64,000 nucleotides of DNA, from assembly GCF_003667445.1 (NCBI RefSeq), contig NZ_RCTF01000001.1, positions 549,009-613,008 of the forward strand, in the 5' to 3' direction. Within the stretch, counting starts at the first letter, position 1. Each line of letters opens with the position of its first letter. The notes beneath the pieces were generated by a model. It was given only the letters and a program-made list of their open reading frames with translations, was not told where the DNA came from and made no database searches. Below, one piece after another: positions 28,150 through 38,134 of the stretch. Position numbers and translations under genes: made by a program. The stretch comes from Xanthobacter tagetidis. Lineage in GTDB: Bacteria; Pseudomonadota; Alphaproteobacteria; Rhizobiales; Xanthobacteraceae.

Positions 28150-29048
28150 CAGCGATATTCGATGAGCGAGGTCTTTCTCAGCTCGGCGATCATCTTCTTG
28201 GATTCGGCCGTGAACTGCGCGGTGCTGAGCTGGTCCTTGATCTCGCGCTTCTGGGAGCTTTCGCCCCGCACCTCGGTCTTGTTGCAGATCGCGAAGGTCT
28301 CGACGCCGAACTGGCTCACCTCGGGCGGCGTGAGGCGGCCGACCTCGGTCTTGTCGAGCAGTTGGCGCAGGCTCGTCGGCATGTCGGAGGACAGGCGCAG
28401 GATCGGCTGGCGCACCACCACTTCCTTGAGGCCCTTGGCCATGGCCAGTCCCGCCTCGCAGTTGGTGAAGCGCTGGCGCAGGCCGTTGGCCTCCTGCAGG
28501 CGGGCACTGTGGTTGCCGCCGTTGCGCGGCACCACGAAGACGATGGGGTAGAGGGTGTATTCGGTGGCGACGAGCTGGGTCGTCCCGCGCATCTGCAGCG
28601 CGGCGACCACGTCGGAATCGCGGATCATGGTGGTGCCGGCGCGCCCGCGCACATACTGGCTCCACACATAGTCGGCCGCCAGCTTGTCCTTGAAGATGCG
28701 GGCGTCGAGGCCGCCTTGGGCGAAGCTCGCGGTCAGCTCGGCGGCGGTGCGTCCGGAGCGCTCGGCGACGCCGGCATACATGCGGTCGATGTCCGCCTGG
28801 TCCACGGTGGTCTGGAGCCGGCGCGCCTGCTGGAACTTGATGCGGTCGTCGATCAGCTCGTCCAGCGCCTCCTTGGGGCTGATGGACTTGCGCTCGATCA
28901 TCTGGTGCAGGCGCTGGCGCTGGCTGACGTCATAGGAGGTGATGGGGTCGCCATTCACCACCACCACCACCTTCTGCGCCGCGGCGGGCAGCGCCATGGC
29001 GAAGGTGGCGAGAACGGCAGCGATGAACACGCGTATCAGAAAAGGCAT
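28149..29048 (-). CDS. SurA N-terminal-type periplasmic chaperone / peptidyl-prolyl isomerase homologue
   Basis: A 299-residue exported protein. The signal peptide MPFLIRVFIAAVLATFAMAL ends near AAAQ, followed by KVVVVVNGDPITSYDVSQRQ, the first conserved block of SurA, and KEALDELIDDRIKFQQARRL. A long helical N-domain is clear. The C-terminal half is less like a canonical parvulin domain, so isomerase activity is uncertain. SurA delivers outer-membrane proteins such as LptD, encoded immediately upstream in the operon. Start 29048 gives the signal peptide directly; the in-frame ATG at 29099 adds a non-hydrophobic leader. Confidence 0.82.
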   Translation of the reverse strand: MPFLIRVFIAAVLATFAMALPAAAQKVVVVVNGDPITSYDVSQRQRLHQMIERKSISPKEALDELIDDRIKFQQARRLQTTVDQADIDRMYAGVAERSGRTAAELTASFAQGGLDARIFKDKLAADYVWSQYVRGRAGTTMIRDSDVVAALQMRGTTQLVATEYTLYPIVFVVPRNGGNHSARLQEANGLRQRFTNCEAGLAMAKGLKEVVVRQPILRLSSDMPTSLRQLLDKTEVGRLTPPEVSQFGVETFAICNKTEVRGESSQKREIKDQLSTAQFTAESKKMIAELRKTSLIEYR

Positions 29049-29281
29049 GGTGCATCCGCGAGTTGGCGCGCGCAGAGCGACGATCCGGGTTGACCGCACA
29101 GCTTCCGGACGACGATGGACTGCGTTCCTGGCAGCAATGGGGCCGCGACGGCCCGGGGCCGCGGTGGCCGCCGGCGCCAGGGCCGTTCTGCCATCAATCG
29201 CGCCCGGACGCCACCCTTGGGGCGGGCCGGAGCGGCGCGCTCTCGCCCCATTGTGATCGCGGCGGGCGCCGGAGCGCCCGA

Positions 29282-31774
29282 TCAGTCGCCGCCGAAGGAG
29301 GTGGAGAAGCCGCCCTCGCCGAGGGTGCGCAGGCCGATCCGGACCGTGACCTTGGTGTCCGGCGGGGCGTTGGGGCCGTTCAGCGTATAGTCGGTGATGT
29401 AGTTGAAGGCGAGCGTGAAGCAGTCGTCGATGTAGCTGAGGCCGAGCAGCGTGTAGTCGAACGCGTCCTGGCCGATATTGTAGCGCACCGCGCCCTTAAC
29501 GGACCAGTTGTCGGTCAGCTTGTAGCTGCCATTGGTCAGGATGCCCTCGCGCCGCTCGTAAAAGCCCAGCAGCGGCTGCGCCTCGTAGCGGCCATAGATC
29601 GCCGACACCTGCAGGCGGTCCACCTCGGCGCGTCCCTGCAGCTCGAAGCGCTGCATGGAGAAGTTCGCGTCGTCGAAGCGGAAACGCGTGGTGAGTTCGA
29701 GGTTCTTGGTCGGCGAGTAGCTGAAGCGGGCGATATAGTCCGAGGCGCCGGTCTCGAGGCCGGATTCGAGGCCGGTATTGGCCATGTCGCCATAGGCGTA
29801 GGAATTCTTGCCGAACAGGCTGTAGGACTGGCCGATCACCGCGGTGAACAGGCCAGCGCCGTGGATGGCGGCGGTGTAGGTGAGGCCCACATTGGCGCGG
29901 CCGCCGCCCTCGACCCGGTCCCAGCCGGAATACTTGCTGATCTCGAACAGGTTGGTGTCGTCGAACACCAGGCTCTGCGCGTCCTCGTTCGGGAACTCGC
30001 CGATGGCGGTCTCGTTCGGGCGGATGATGATCTGGGCGCGCGGCTCGATGGTCTGCGTGCCCCAGCTCTCGGCGGAGATAAAGGGATAGCGGTAGTCGAG
30101 GCCGACCGCCGGCATGGCGCGGATCAGGTCCTCGCTGCCGGACTGCAGCGGGTTCTGGCCCGGGAAGATCGGGCCGTAGGAATAGCTGAGCGGCAGCGGG
30201 CTGACATTGACCGAGGCCACGTCCACTCGCGCCGACACGAAGGGCGTCCACATCTGGCCGATGGAATCGGTCACGGTCTTGCGCCAGTAGAGTTCGGCCG
30301 ACAGGCGCGTGTAGTCGCCCGGCGCGCCGCGCAGCAGGCACTCCCTGGCATTGGGATTGGCGAGGGTGCAGGCCCCCGTGGGCACGCCGATGGCACCCAC
30401 CGCGGAGGTGGCGGCGGACGTGCCGATGAAGTCGGCCTGATCGCGGCTGAGGGTGGTGAGGTTCACCTTCACGCCCGATTCGCCGCCCCACAGCGCCTTG
30501 TCGAACACCTTGTTGTAGTTGAGCGTGCCCACGATCGGCAGGCGGTCCTGGTCGTCGGTCACCGACAGGCCGAGGAAATAGAGGCCGCGCAGGTCGAAAT
30601 AGGAGCGGTCGCCCTGCCCGGTCAGGTAGGCGGTGGACACCTGCTCGGTCTTGGAGAGCGGCACGAGGTTGTAGTCGCGCAGGAAGGTCCGGTCGGAGAC
30701 CAGGGTCGCGTCCCAGCCGATGGTCCAGAACTGGTTGATAGCGAAGGCGCCGCTGCTCTGCACCGCGCCGCGCTCGTCGCGATAGCCCGGCAGCGGCTCC
30801 ACCACGCCGTTGGAATAGACGTTGAGGAACGCGTCCTTGTCCTGCTGGATGATGCCCGCCGCGCGGATGGTGTAGCTGCCGTTGATGAGCCGCTGGCGCC
30901 ACTCGCCCTGCATCAGCAGCCCCTGCTGCGTCAGGTAGGTGGGCGTGATGGTCATGTCGCGGTCGGGCGCGATGTTCCAGAAGAACGGCGTGCCGACCCC
31001 GTAGCCGAGCTGGCTCGAGCTGAGGAACTCCGGCATCAGGAAGCCGGTCTTGCGCTTCACCGTGGGGTCCGGCGAGGACATGTACGGGAACCAGGCCACC
31101 GGGAAGCCGAAGAACTCGACCGTGGCGTCCTGGTAGTAGACCATCTGCTGGTCTTCGTTGTGGATGATCTTCTTGGCGCGGACCTGCCACAGAGGCGGCT
31201 TGCTGGGGTCGTCCTTGCAGGGCTCGCAGGCGGTGTAGGTGCCGTTCTGGAAGACCGTGACGTTGCCCTGCTGGCGATCGGCGCGCGCGGCCGTGAAGTG
31301 GGTCTTCTCGGGCGTGTCGAGGCGCAGCGAGGCGACGAAGCCTTCCTTGAAGTCCTGGGTCAGCTGAAGGTTGTCGGCAGTGACGATCTTGCCGTCCTTC
31401 TGCTTCATGCGGACGTTGCCCTCGGCCACCAGCATGTTCGCCTTGCGGTCGAACACGACCCGGTTCGCCTCCAGGGTGGAGCCGTCATAATAGATCTGGA
31501 CGTTGCCGACCGCCGCGACCGTATCCTTCTGGTAGTCGTATTCCATCTCGTCGGCAGTGACGAGCATCTTCTGATTCGGGTCCATCTTCGGCGCGGCCAT
31601 GAGACCGGACGTGCCGCTGCCTCCCCGCGCCTGCGCGGCAGCGGGGGCGGCGCCCAGGGACGCCAAGACAGCAAATGCGGCAACCCCCGCGAGCGCGAAA
31701 AACACCGCCCGGCGCAGCCCCTTACGGCGCGCCGGCTGGCTTTCCACGGCGGCGGGGAAGATCCCGACCGTCAT
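29282..31774 (-). CDS. lptD: LPS-assembly outer-membrane protein LptD
   Basis: An 830-residue protein that inserts lipopolysaccharide into the outer leaflet with LptE. The N-terminus has a basic/hydrophobic export signal (AVFFALAGVAAFAVLASLGA). It is followed by the periplasmic OstA/LptA-like jellyroll (KMLVTADEMEYDYQKDTVAA, YYDGSTLEANRVVFDRKANM) at about residues 60-170, and then a long beta-barrel with many aromatic strands. Cysteines in TYTACEPCKD and IDDCFTLAFNY are candidates for the inter-domain disulfides. GGGAGGA precedes ATG 31774, which overlaps the lptG stop by 4 nt. Length is normal for alphaproteobacteria. Confidence 0.94.
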   Translation of the reverse strand: MTVGIFPAAVESQPARRKGLRRAVFFALAGVAAFAVLASLGAAPAAAQARGGSGTSGLMAAPKMDPNQKMLVTADEMEYDYQKDTVAAVGNVQIYYDGSTLEANRVVFDRKANMLVAEGNVRMKQKDGKIVTADNLQLTQDFKEGFVASLRLDTPEKTHFTAARADRQQGNVTVFQNGTYTACEPCKDDPSKPPLWQVRAKKIIHNEDQQMVYYQDATVEFFGFPVAWFPYMSSPDPTVKRKTGFLMPEFLSSSQLGYGVGTPFFWNIAPDRDMTITPTYLTQQGLLMQGEWRQRLINGSYTIRAAGIIQQDKDAFLNVYSNGVVEPLPGYRDERGAVQSSGAFAINQFWTIGWDATLVSDRTFLRDYNLVPLSKTEQVSTAYLTGQGDRSYFDLRGLYFLGLSVTDDQDRLPIVGTLNYNKVFDKALWGGESGVKVNLTTLSRDQADFIGTSAATSAVGAIGVPTGACTLANPNARECLLRGAPGDYTRLSAELYWRKTVTDSIGQMWTPFVSARVDVASVNVSPLPLSYSYGPIFPGQNPLQSGSEDLIRAMPAVGLDYRYPFISAESWGTQTIEPRAQIIIRPNETAIGEFPNEDAQSLVFDDTNLFEISKYSGWDRVEGGGRANVGLTYTAAIHGAGLFTAVIGQSYSLFGKNSYAYGDMANTGLESGLETGASDYIARFSYSPTKNLELTTRFRFDDANFSMQRFELQGRAEVDRLQVSAIYGRYEAQPLLGFYERREGILTNGSYKLTDNWSVKGAVRYNIGQDAFDYTLLGLSYIDDCFTLAFNYITDYTLNGPNAPPDTKVTVRIGLRTLGEGGFSTSFGGD

Positions 31775-32862
31775 CCGTCCTCCCTGTGCAGAAGAATGAG
31801 GACCCCCATAAAAATCCCCGCGACCGCCGGAAACCACGCTGCGGCAACGGGATGAACGATGCCGGCCTCTCCGAGATCCTCGGCGAGCTTGGACCCAACA
31901 TAAAGCAGAAAGCCCGCCGCGACGCCACCGAGAATCGTCTGCCCCACCCCCCCGAACCGGAACACCCGCAGGCCGACCGATGCGGCAATCAGCACCATGG
32001 CGATGAGGAGAAATGGCCGGGCCAAAAGGCTCTGGAGCTGGAGGCGATAGCGCGTCGCGCCGAAGCCCGATTGTTCCGCACTGCGAATGGCTCCCGGAAG
32101 TTGCCAAAAGGACACGGTCTCGGGCGCCACCAGCGAGTCCTGGATCTGGGTCGGATCGAGGTTGGTGGCCACGAGGTAGGTCGGGAAGGTCTCAAGATCG
32201 AATCCGGGGACCAGGACCCGCGCGTCGGTGAGCGCCCATGCTCCGTCGCCGAGCTTGGCGGTGCGGGCCTCGACGCGCTCGATCAGCTTGTCGTTGGCGT
32301 CGAATTCGTAGATCACCACTCCGGTCAGAACCCGCCCGCCCTGCTGGGAGGCGGCGGCCTGGATGATGGACTGGCCGTCGACGCTCTGCTGGCGCACCCA
32401 GAATTCCTTCTTGTCCTGGGTCAGCGAGAATGAGGTGGAGCCGAAGAACTCCCCCTCCATCTGGTTCGCGCGCTCCTTGAAGTCGGCGGAGATGGGGTTG
32501 AACACCGCGGTGGCGAAGATGCCGATGGCGAACGCCACCAGCACCGGCGGCAGGATGAACTGCCACACCGAAAGCCCCACCGCCCGCGCCACCACCAGTT
32601 CGAGCCGGCGCGACAGGAGCACGAAGGTGGCAATGGCGCCGAACAGCACCGCGAACGGCAGCAGCTGCTCGGTGAAGGCGGGCGCGCGGTAGATGGTGAC
32701 GAGCGCCACGAGGCTGGTGGTCACCTGCTCGCGGTCCGCCGTGCGGCGGGCCATCTCCAGGAAGTCCACCAGCATGATGAGCGCGACGCACGACAGGAAG
32801 ATCATCGCCACCGAGGACGCGAAGCGGCGCGCGAAATAGAGCCCGAGGGTGCGGCCGATCAT
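31771..32862 (-). CDS. lptG: LPS export ABC transporter permease LptG
   Basis: A 363-residue inner-membrane permease of the LptB2FG complex that extracts LPS from the inner membrane. It starts MIGRTLGLYFARRFASSVAM, has hydrophobic helices near residues 15-35, 60-80 and 100-120, a large periplasmic domain with RQQSVDGQSIIQAA, and three C-terminal helices (LLIAMVLIAASVGLRVFR, ILGGVAAGFLLYVGSKLAED). Its start lies 4 nt inside the end of lptF and its stop overlaps the lptD start, so the trio is tightly coupled. Partner proteins LptC, LptA and LptB are encoded at 47290-50343. Confidence 0.93.
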   Translation of the reverse strand: MIGRTLGLYFARRFASSVAMIFLSCVALIMLVDFLEMARRTADREQVTTSLVALVTIYRAPAFTEQLLPFAVLFGAIATFVLLSRRLELVVARAVGLSVWQFILPPVLVAFAIGIFATAVFNPISADFKERANQMEGEFFGSTSFSLTQDKKEFWVRQQSVDGQSIIQAAASQQGGRVLTGVVIYEFDANDKLIERVEARTAKLGDGAWALTDARVLVPGFDLETFPTYLVATNLDPTQIQDSLVAPETVSFWQLPGAIRSAEQSGFGATRYRLQLQSLLARPFLLIAMVLIAASVGLRVFRFGGVGQTILGGVAAGFLLYVGSKLAEDLGEAGIVHPVAAAWFPAVAGIFMGVLILLHREDG

Positions 32863-34028
32863 GGGTTGGCGGTGGCCGGGCGGCGCGCGAAGCGCGCCTT
32901 GAGGCCGTCGAGCCCGTCCAGCAGCCATTGCGGCGCCGAGAGCGAGATCCAGCCCTGGAGCACCATGGCGCACAGCAGCACCGTGACCACCGGCAGGGCA
33001 TATATCAGCGGCACGGCGACGAAGTGCGCCTTGAGCTGGCCGGCAATGGCGAAGTTGCCCGCCTGCACCGCCGCCATGGCGGGGATGATGGCGGTGAGCG
33101 CGAGGCCGCGGCTCTGCCGCGTGGTGCGCGGCCGCGCCAGCGCCGCCGCGGCGATGGCGAAGAAGGCGAACGGATAGAGCCCGGCCGAGAGGCGCTTGTG
33201 CACCTCCTCGCGGAAGCGGCCCGGGGTATGGATCAGGAACGGGTCGTCCTTCGGCGGTTCAAGCACATAGGCGAACGAGCGTTCCATGGGGCGGATGAGA
33301 TCGCCCTTCGCGCTCGGTGCCAGCGACGACAGATCGAAGGCGTAGCGCTGGAACTCCACCACGGAGGTGCTGGCCGCCTTGTCGCTGCCGCGGCGATGGA
33401 TGGACCCGCTCTCCAGCACCAGGAAGATACCCGCCTCGTTCTCGACGATCTGCCCACGATCGGCGAGATATGTGGAGATCTCGTTTACGTCCCGCCCGTC
33501 ATTGATGAACACGCCGTGCATGACGCCGCTCGGCGTGCGCTCGCGCACATGGAAGACGAGGCCCTGGGTCAGGTTCACGAACCGCCCCGGCTGGGCGATG
33601 AACGACACCACGTCGGCGCGCACCCGCGAGACCTGCTCGCGGAAGCCGGAGAGGCTGGCCGGCACCACGTCGATGGCGAGAATTTCGCAGAACAGCGAGA
33701 CGATGAGCGCAAGAAGCGCCAGCGGACGCAGCAGGCGCCAGTGGCTCATGCCGGCCGAGGCCATCACCACGATCTCGCTGTCGCCGTTCAGCTTCAGGAG
33801 CGTGTAGGCGGTGGCGATGAACAGCGCCGCCGGCGCGATCACCAGCACCAGGGTCGGCATGGTGAGGCTGGTGATGGCGAGGAAGGCGATGATGGTCTGG
33901 CCCTGGCTCGTCACCAGATCAAGCTGGCGCAGGGCCTGCGTCACCCAGATCATGCCCGCGAGCACCACGACGACGCCGATGAATGCCACGGTCGCGGTGG
34001 ACAGGATGTAGCGGTCGAGACGGCCCAT
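32859..34028 (-). CDS. lptF: LPS export ABC transporter permease LptF
   Basis: A 389-residue inner-membrane permease, partner of LptG. MGRLDRYILSTATVAFIGVV is the typical N-terminal helix; KLNGDSEIVVMASAGMSHWR is the cytoplasmic coupling segment that contacts LptB; a periplasmic domain (about residues 130-270) and three C-terminal helices follow. Start 34028 corresponds to the family start; the frame extends 54 bp further as an arginine-rich stretch. First gene of the operon lptF-lptG-lptD-surA-pdxA-rsmA; its promoter is expected in 34029-34180. Confidence 0.93.
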   Translation of the reverse strand: MGRLDRYILSTATVAFIGVVVVLAGMIWVTQALRQLDLVTSQGQTIIAFLAITSLTMPTLVLVIAPAALFIATAYTLLKLNGDSEIVVMASAGMSHWRLLRPLALLALIVSLFCEILAIDVVPASLSGFREQVSRVRADVVSFIAQPGRFVNLTQGLVFHVRERTPSGVMHGVFINDGRDVNEISTYLADRGQIVENEAGIFLVLESGSIHRRGSDKAASTSVVEFQRYAFDLSSLAPSAKGDLIRPMERSFAYVLEPPKDDPFLIHTPGRFREEVHKRLSAGLYPFAFFAIAAAALARPRTTRQSRGLALTAIIPAMAAVQAGNFAIAGQLKAHFVAVPLIYALPVVTVLLCAMVLQGWISLSAPQWLLDGLDGLKARFARRPATANP

Positions 34029-34185
34029 CAACCTTCGCCTTGCAGCGCGGAGCCGCCCCCCGCTCGCAATTGATCGGGCCACTGGATAGCCGGAAGCGCT
34101 TTGAGGCGCAAATTCAACATTTGAATACCTCTAAAGCCAAGAGCCATTCAGCCGTCGCATCCGGCTCCCGCCGCCCCCGCCGTCG

Positions 34186-34267
34186 CCCTCCGACTTGATC
34201 GGAGGGCCCATGGCCGGCCCGTAACCGGCACCACGGCGAAGATGGATGCTCCGATCAAGTCGGAGCA
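34186..34267. repeat. REP-like palindrome pair (A and B types)
   Basis: An isolated copy of the elements in the 329-1730 array: CCCTCCGA-cttga-TCGGAGGG (34186-34206) followed by TGCTCCGA-tcaag-TCGGAGCA (34247-34267), the latter identical to array copies, with ATGGA before it and TGACGGCAG after it. It lies between the divergent-end intergenic of lptF and the 3' end of the peptidase gene. Confidence 0.85.
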
Positions 34268-34307
34268 TGACGGCAGTTCCGATCAAGCCGGCTGGCGCCG
34301 TGCCCGA

Positions 34308-36428
34308 TCAGGCCGGCACCGGCTTCGGCGCGGCGGCGCCGACGGTGGCGAGGGCGAAGGCATAGACCAGGGCGACCTCGTCCAGCCGGTCGAACCGCCC
34401 GGCGGCGCCGCCGTGGCCCGCCTCCATGTTGGTGCGCAGCAGGATGGGGGCGCGGCCGGTGGTCTCGTGCCGCAGGTGCGCCACCCACTTGGCCGGCTCC
34501 CAATAGGTCACGCGCGGGTCGGTCAGGCCGGCGAGGGCGAAGATGGCGGGATAGGCCGCTCGGCGCACATTGTTCACCGGAGAGTAAGCGAGGATGCGTC
34601 GGAACGCGGCTTCGTCCGCGATCGGATTGCCCCATTCGGGCCATTCCGGCGGGGTGAGCGGCAGGCTCGCGTCCAGCATGGTGGTGAGCACGTCGACGAA
34701 CGGCACCTCGGCGACGATCCCCGCGAACAGGTCCGGCCGCATGTTGGCCACCGCCCCCATCAGCATGCCGCCCGCCGACCCGCCATGGGCGACGATGCCG
34801 TCCCGGCGGGCGAAGCCTGCAGCGACAAGATGCTCGGCGCAGGCGATGAAGTCGGTGAAGGTGTTGGTCTTCCGGTCGAGCTTGCCATCGGTGTACCAGC
34901 GCCAGCCCTTCTCCGTGCCGCCGCGGATATGGGCGATGGCGTAGACGAAGCCGCGGTCCACCAGCGACAGGCGCGTGGTGGAGAAGCCCGCCGGCATGCT
35001 CATGCCGTAGGCGCCGTAGCCGTAGAGCAGCAGCGGCGCCGTGCCGTCGAGCGGCGTTCCCGCGCGGTAAAGCATTGAGACCGGCACGCTCTCCCCGTCC
35101 GGCGCCAGCGCGAATACGCGCCGCGTGACGTAGGCCTCCGGATCGTGGCCGCTCGGCACCTCCTGGCGCTTGAGCAGCGTGCGGTCCCTTCTGTCCATGT
35201 CATAGCGCCACACCTCGGCCGGCGTGGTCATGGAGGCGTAGGTGAAGTGGATCTCGGCGGTGTCGAACTCGAAGCCGCCGTCGAGGCCCAGCGCATAGGC
35301 CTCCTCGGCGAAGCCGACCGCGTGCTCGGCGCCGTCCGCGAGCGCGCGCACGACGATGCGCGGCAGCCCGGCCTCGCGCTCCAGCCGCGCCATGTGGCGG
35401 GCGAACAGGGTGACGCTCAGGATCATCCGCCCCGGCACGTGGGGCACGAGATCGCGCCAGTGGGCGCGCGCGGGCGCGGCGGCCGGCGCGGTGACGATCT
35501 TGAAGTCCTCGGCGCCATCGGCATTGGTGAGAATGACGAGACTGTCCGCGCCGGCGAGGTCCGGATGGTGCTCCACCTCATAGCGCACGCCGGTTTCGCG
35601 CGCGGCGACGAGGCGTGGCGCGGCGGTGCCGTCGGCGAGGTCGATCAGCCGCACCTCGGAGGTCTCGTGGTCGCCGCAGGCAATGAGCCCGAACGCGCCC
35701 GACTGGGTTTCCCCGAGCGAGACGAAGAAGCCTTTGTCCGGCTCGTCATAGATCAGCGCGTCGTCGGCCGGATCGGTGCCGATCCGATGGCGGAACACCT
35801 TGGAGGGGCGGTGCTCCGCGTCGCGGCGGATGTAATAGAGCGCAGCGCCGTCCGCACTCCAGACCATGTCTCCGGTGGTGCCCTCGATGCGGTCTGGAAG
35901 GTCCGCGCCACCGGCCGCGTCGCGGATGCGGATCGAGAACAGCTCGGCGCCGGTCTCGTCGGCGGCGAAGGCGATGCGCCCGTGGCCCGGCGCGTGGCGC
36001 CAGTGGGCGAGCCGGAAATAGGCCTTGCCCGCCGCCTCGGCGTCACCGTCCACCAGAATGGTCTCGGCGCCCGCGCCGCGGGCCGGCCGGCGGCACAGCA
36101 AGGGATGCTGGCCGCCTTCGCGGTGGCGGCTGAAATAGGCAAACGGGCCGTCCGGCCGCGGCACCGAGCTGTCGTCCTCCTTGATGCGCGCGCGCATCTC
36201 GCGCACCAGCGCGTCCTTCAGCCCCTCCAGCGGCGCGAAATAGGCCGCCTGCCACGCATTCTCCGCCTCCAGATAGGCGCGGATATCGCCGTCGAGCGCC
36301 GACGGGTCGCGCATCACCTCGCGCCAGTTGTCCGCGCGCAGCCAGGCATAGGGATCGTCGAGGGTGATGCCGTGGTGGGTGACGGGGGCGCTTCTGCGCG
36401 GCGCGCGGGGCGGCTCAGGCGCCGTCAC
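34308..36428 (-). CDS. ptrB: Oligopeptidase B (S9 family serine peptidase)
   Basis: A 706-residue prolyl-oligopeptidase-family enzyme, trypsin-like toward short peptides with Arg/Lys. The N-terminal part is the seven-bladed propeller, beginning [20 protein letters not shown]. The C-terminal hydrolase domain has the YGAYGMSM oxyanion region, the nucleophile in [12 protein letters not shown], and the catalytic histidine in [14 protein letters not shown]. There is no signal peptide, in line with a cytoplasmic enzyme. The GTG/ATG region at its start overlaps the end of msrB by 14 nt, suggesting the two are read from one transcript. Confidence 0.92.
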   Translation of the reverse strand: MTAPEPPRAPRRSAPVTHHGITLDDPYAWLRADNWREVMRDPSALDGDIRAYLEAENAWQAAYFAPLEGLKDALVREMRARIKEDDSSVPRPDGPFAYFSRHREGGQHPLLCRRPARGAGAETILVDGDAEAAGKAYFRLAHWRHAPGHGRIAFAADETGAELFSIRIRDAAGGADLPDRIEGTTGDMVWSADGAALYYIRRDAEHRPSKVFRHRIGTDPADDALIYDEPDKGFFVSLGETQSGAFGLIACGDHETSEVRLIDLADGTAAPRLVAARETGVRYEVEHHPDLAGADSLVILTNADGAEDFKIVTAPAAAPARAHWRDLVPHVPGRMILSVTLFARHMARLEREAGLPRIVVRALADGAEHAVGFAEEAYALGLDGGFEFDTAEIHFTYASMTTPAEVWRYDMDRRDRTLLKRQEVPSGHDPEAYVTRRVFALAPDGESVPVSMLYRAGTPLDGTAPLLLYGYGAYGMSMPAGFSTTRLSLVDRGFVYAIAHIRGGTEKGWRWYTDGKLDRKTNTFTDFIACAEHLVAAGFARRDGIVAHGGSAGGMLMGAVANMRPDLFAGIVAEVPFVDVLTTMLDASLPLTPPEWPEWGNPIADEAAFRRILAYSPVNNVRRAAYPAIFALAGLTDPRVTYWEPAKWVAHLRHETTGRAPILLRTNMEAGHGGAAGRFDRLDEVALVYAFALATVGAAAPKPVPA

Positions 36429-36876
36429 CCGCGCCCCCCTGATCGAGCGCGAGGTCGAGCGCCGTTCCGTTCATGCAGAAGCGTAGGCCGGTGGGCGCGG
36501 GACCGTCCGGGAAGACGTGGCCGAGATGGCCCTCGCAGCGCGCGCAGCGCGCCTCGATGCGGCGCATGCCGTGGGACACGTCCTCGTGAGTGACGACGGC
36601 ATCGGGCGAGACCGGGGCGAAGAAGCTCGGCCAGCCGGTGCCGGAATCATATTTTGCATCGGAGCGGAACAGGGGGGCACCGCAGGCGGCGCAGGAATAG
36701 AGCCCCTTGCGCTTCTCGTCCCAGTAGGGGCCGGTGAAGGCGCGCTCGGTGCCCTGCTGGCGCAGCACGTGGAACTGGGCCGGGGTGAGGCAGGAGCGCC
36801 ATTCGCTCTCGCTGCGCACCACCTTCTCGGACGGCTCGGCCTCGGGCGCCGAGGGCGCACGCTGGACGTCGACCAT
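36415..36876 (-). CDS. msrB: Peptide-methionine (R)-S-oxide reductase MsrB
   Basis: A 153-residue enzyme that repairs methionine-R-sulfoxide in proteins. Two CxxC pairs bind zinc ([10 protein letters not shown] and [12 protein letters not shown]) and the catalytic cysteine lies in [18 protein letters not shown] and [10 protein letters not shown] are typical MsrB blocks. Start 36876 (MVDVQRAPS) is the family start; an upstream frame reaches further but is unlike MsrB. It is the upstream partner of oligopeptidase B in an overlapping pair. Confidence 0.95.
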   Translation of the reverse strand: MVDVQRAPSAPEAEPSEKVVRSESEWRSCLTPAQFHVLRQQGTERAFTGPYWDEKRKGLYSCAACGAPLFRSDAKYDSGTGWPSFFAPVSPDAVVTHEDVSHGMRRIEARCARCEGHLGHVFPDGPAPTGLRFCMNGTALDLALDQGGAGDGA

Positions 36877-37275
36877 GGGGAGACCTCGCTTGCGTTTTCC
36901 TTCAAGTAGATATCGCCCCGGCCTCCCGCAAGATGCCCGCGGAGCCGCGACCGCGCGCGGGCGGCAGACCACGAGGACTTCAGCGAAGAGAGTGCTGAGG
37001 GCGCCAGATCGCGTGTCGGCGATGACCTGGAAAGATCAGCGTGCAATTGCAGCGAAATCTACTTGCAATCCCAAAATCTCGACCATAAAACGCCCGCGTA
37101 CCTGGTTAATCGAATGTCGCGCGGCGTCGGGCCGCGGACTTTGTGCAGCGACCTTTTCGCGGCGGACCTAGTGCGACGGACCTTAATACGACGGACCTTG
37201 TGCGGCGCGGCGCGGGGCGGAACTGCGTTCGAGCGCCATCTTTCCAGATCGGTCAACTTGCTCGAAGAAAGTGCC
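36877..37275. promoter_or_regulatory. mucR upstream region with three tandem 14-15-bp repeats
   Basis: No gene is seen. At 37160-37202 three adjacent units read CGGCGGACCTAGTG, CGACGGACCTTAATA and CGACGGACCTTGTG, ending about 73 bp before mucR. Their spacing of 14-15 bp and position suit repeated regulator binding, and MucR proteins are known to repress their own genes, but direct evidence is lacking. The left part (36877-37060) would hold the divergent msrB promoter. Confidence 0.45.
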
Positions 37276-37689
37276 ATGAACGACATCACGGAAACGACCA
37301 GCAACATCGATCTCGTGGCGGACATCGTGTCGGCCTATGTGAGCAACAATACGGTGGCGGCGGCGGATCTGCCGGCCCTCATCAACGAGGTGTACGGTGC
37401 GCTCCAGCGCGTCGCCAAAGGCGAGGACGAGCCGGCCGCCGAACCCCTGAAGCCGGCCGTTCCGGTCAAGAAGTCCGTGATGCCCGACTTCATCGTGTGC
37501 CTGGAGGACGGCAAGAAGTTCAAGTCGCTGAAGCGCCATCTGCGCACCCAGTACGACATGACCCCGGAGCAGTACCGCGAGAAGTGGGGTCTGCCGGTCG
37601 ACTATCCCATGGTCGCGCCCAGCTATGCCGCCTCGCGCTCCGAACTCGCCAAGCAGATGGGTCTCGGCCAGCAGCGTCGGCGCCGCTGA
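37276..37689 (+). CDS. mucR: MucR/Ros-family transcriptional regulator
   Basis: A 137-residue regulator of the Ros/MucR family, global repressors in Hyphomicrobiales that affect exopolysaccharide, motility and symbiosis or virulence genes. The N-terminal oligomerisation region ([32 protein letters not shown]) is followed by the DNA-binding domain [20 protein letters not shown] and [20 protein letters not shown]. The zinc site reads Cys75-x2-Asp78-x9-His88-x3-Gln92, so two of the four classical ligands (CxxC...HxxxH) are replaced; homologues without structural zinc are known in this family. It is divergent from msrB. Confidence 0.93.
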   Translation: MNDITETTSNIDLVADIVSAYVSNNTVAAADLPALINEVYGALQRVAKGEDEPAAEPLKPAVPVKKSVMPDFIVCLEDGKKFKSLKRHLRTQYDMTPEQYREKWGLPVDYPMVAPSYAASRSELAKQMGLGQQRRRR

Positions 37690-37771
37690 TCGCGCCTGCC
37701 GCCCCGCAGGGCGGCAGCGGCCAGAGCACGCATTGTCCGATCAAATCGATTCCATTCGATCGGATCGCGCT

Positions 37772-38134
37772 CTAACGGATTCGTCCATCGCCCCCGTCTC
37801 GCGCGCCACGCGCGAGACGCAGCAGCGCCGCGTGGCGCGCCGGATCGTAGTCGCCCGGCGCACCATGGCGGCTGCGGACCGCCTTGCGGGCCAGCCGCAA
37901 GGCGCGCGCAATCTCGGCCCGCGCAGTCTCGGTCCGCGCGACGTCGGCCCGAACGATCCCGCCCCGAGCGATCTCGCCCCTCCCGATCTCCGCGGCGTGC
38001 GGCGACCCGAGCCGGAGCGCCTCCATGCGCCGCTTCACCATGTCGTCGGACTCTTCCGCGCGGAAGGCCCGCACGCGCCAGCCGCGCGTAACAGCCGGGC
38101 ACCGGCGCGGCGCGGCTGCGGTTTCGGTCGGCAT
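37772..38134 (-). CDS. Hypothetical arginine-rich protein
   Basis: Possible 120-residue basic protein starting MPTETAAAPRRCP. An AGGGAG ribosome-binding site lies 7-8 nt before the ATG. The middle contains five-residue periodicity (RGEIA, RGGIV, RADVA, RTETA, RAEIA) encoded by six 15-bp DNA units at about 37904-37993; the C-terminus reads ARKAVRSRHGAPGDYDPARH. I do not recognise the family. The opposite strand is also open, so the call rests on the ribosome-binding site and amino-acid pattern. It is convergent with mucR. Confidence 0.45.
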   Translation of the reverse strand: MPTETAAAPRRCPAVTRGWRVRAFRAEESDDMVKRRMEALRLGSPHAAEIGRGEIARGGIVRADVARTETARAEIARALRLARKAVRSRHGAPGDYDPARHAALLRLARGARDGGDGRIR

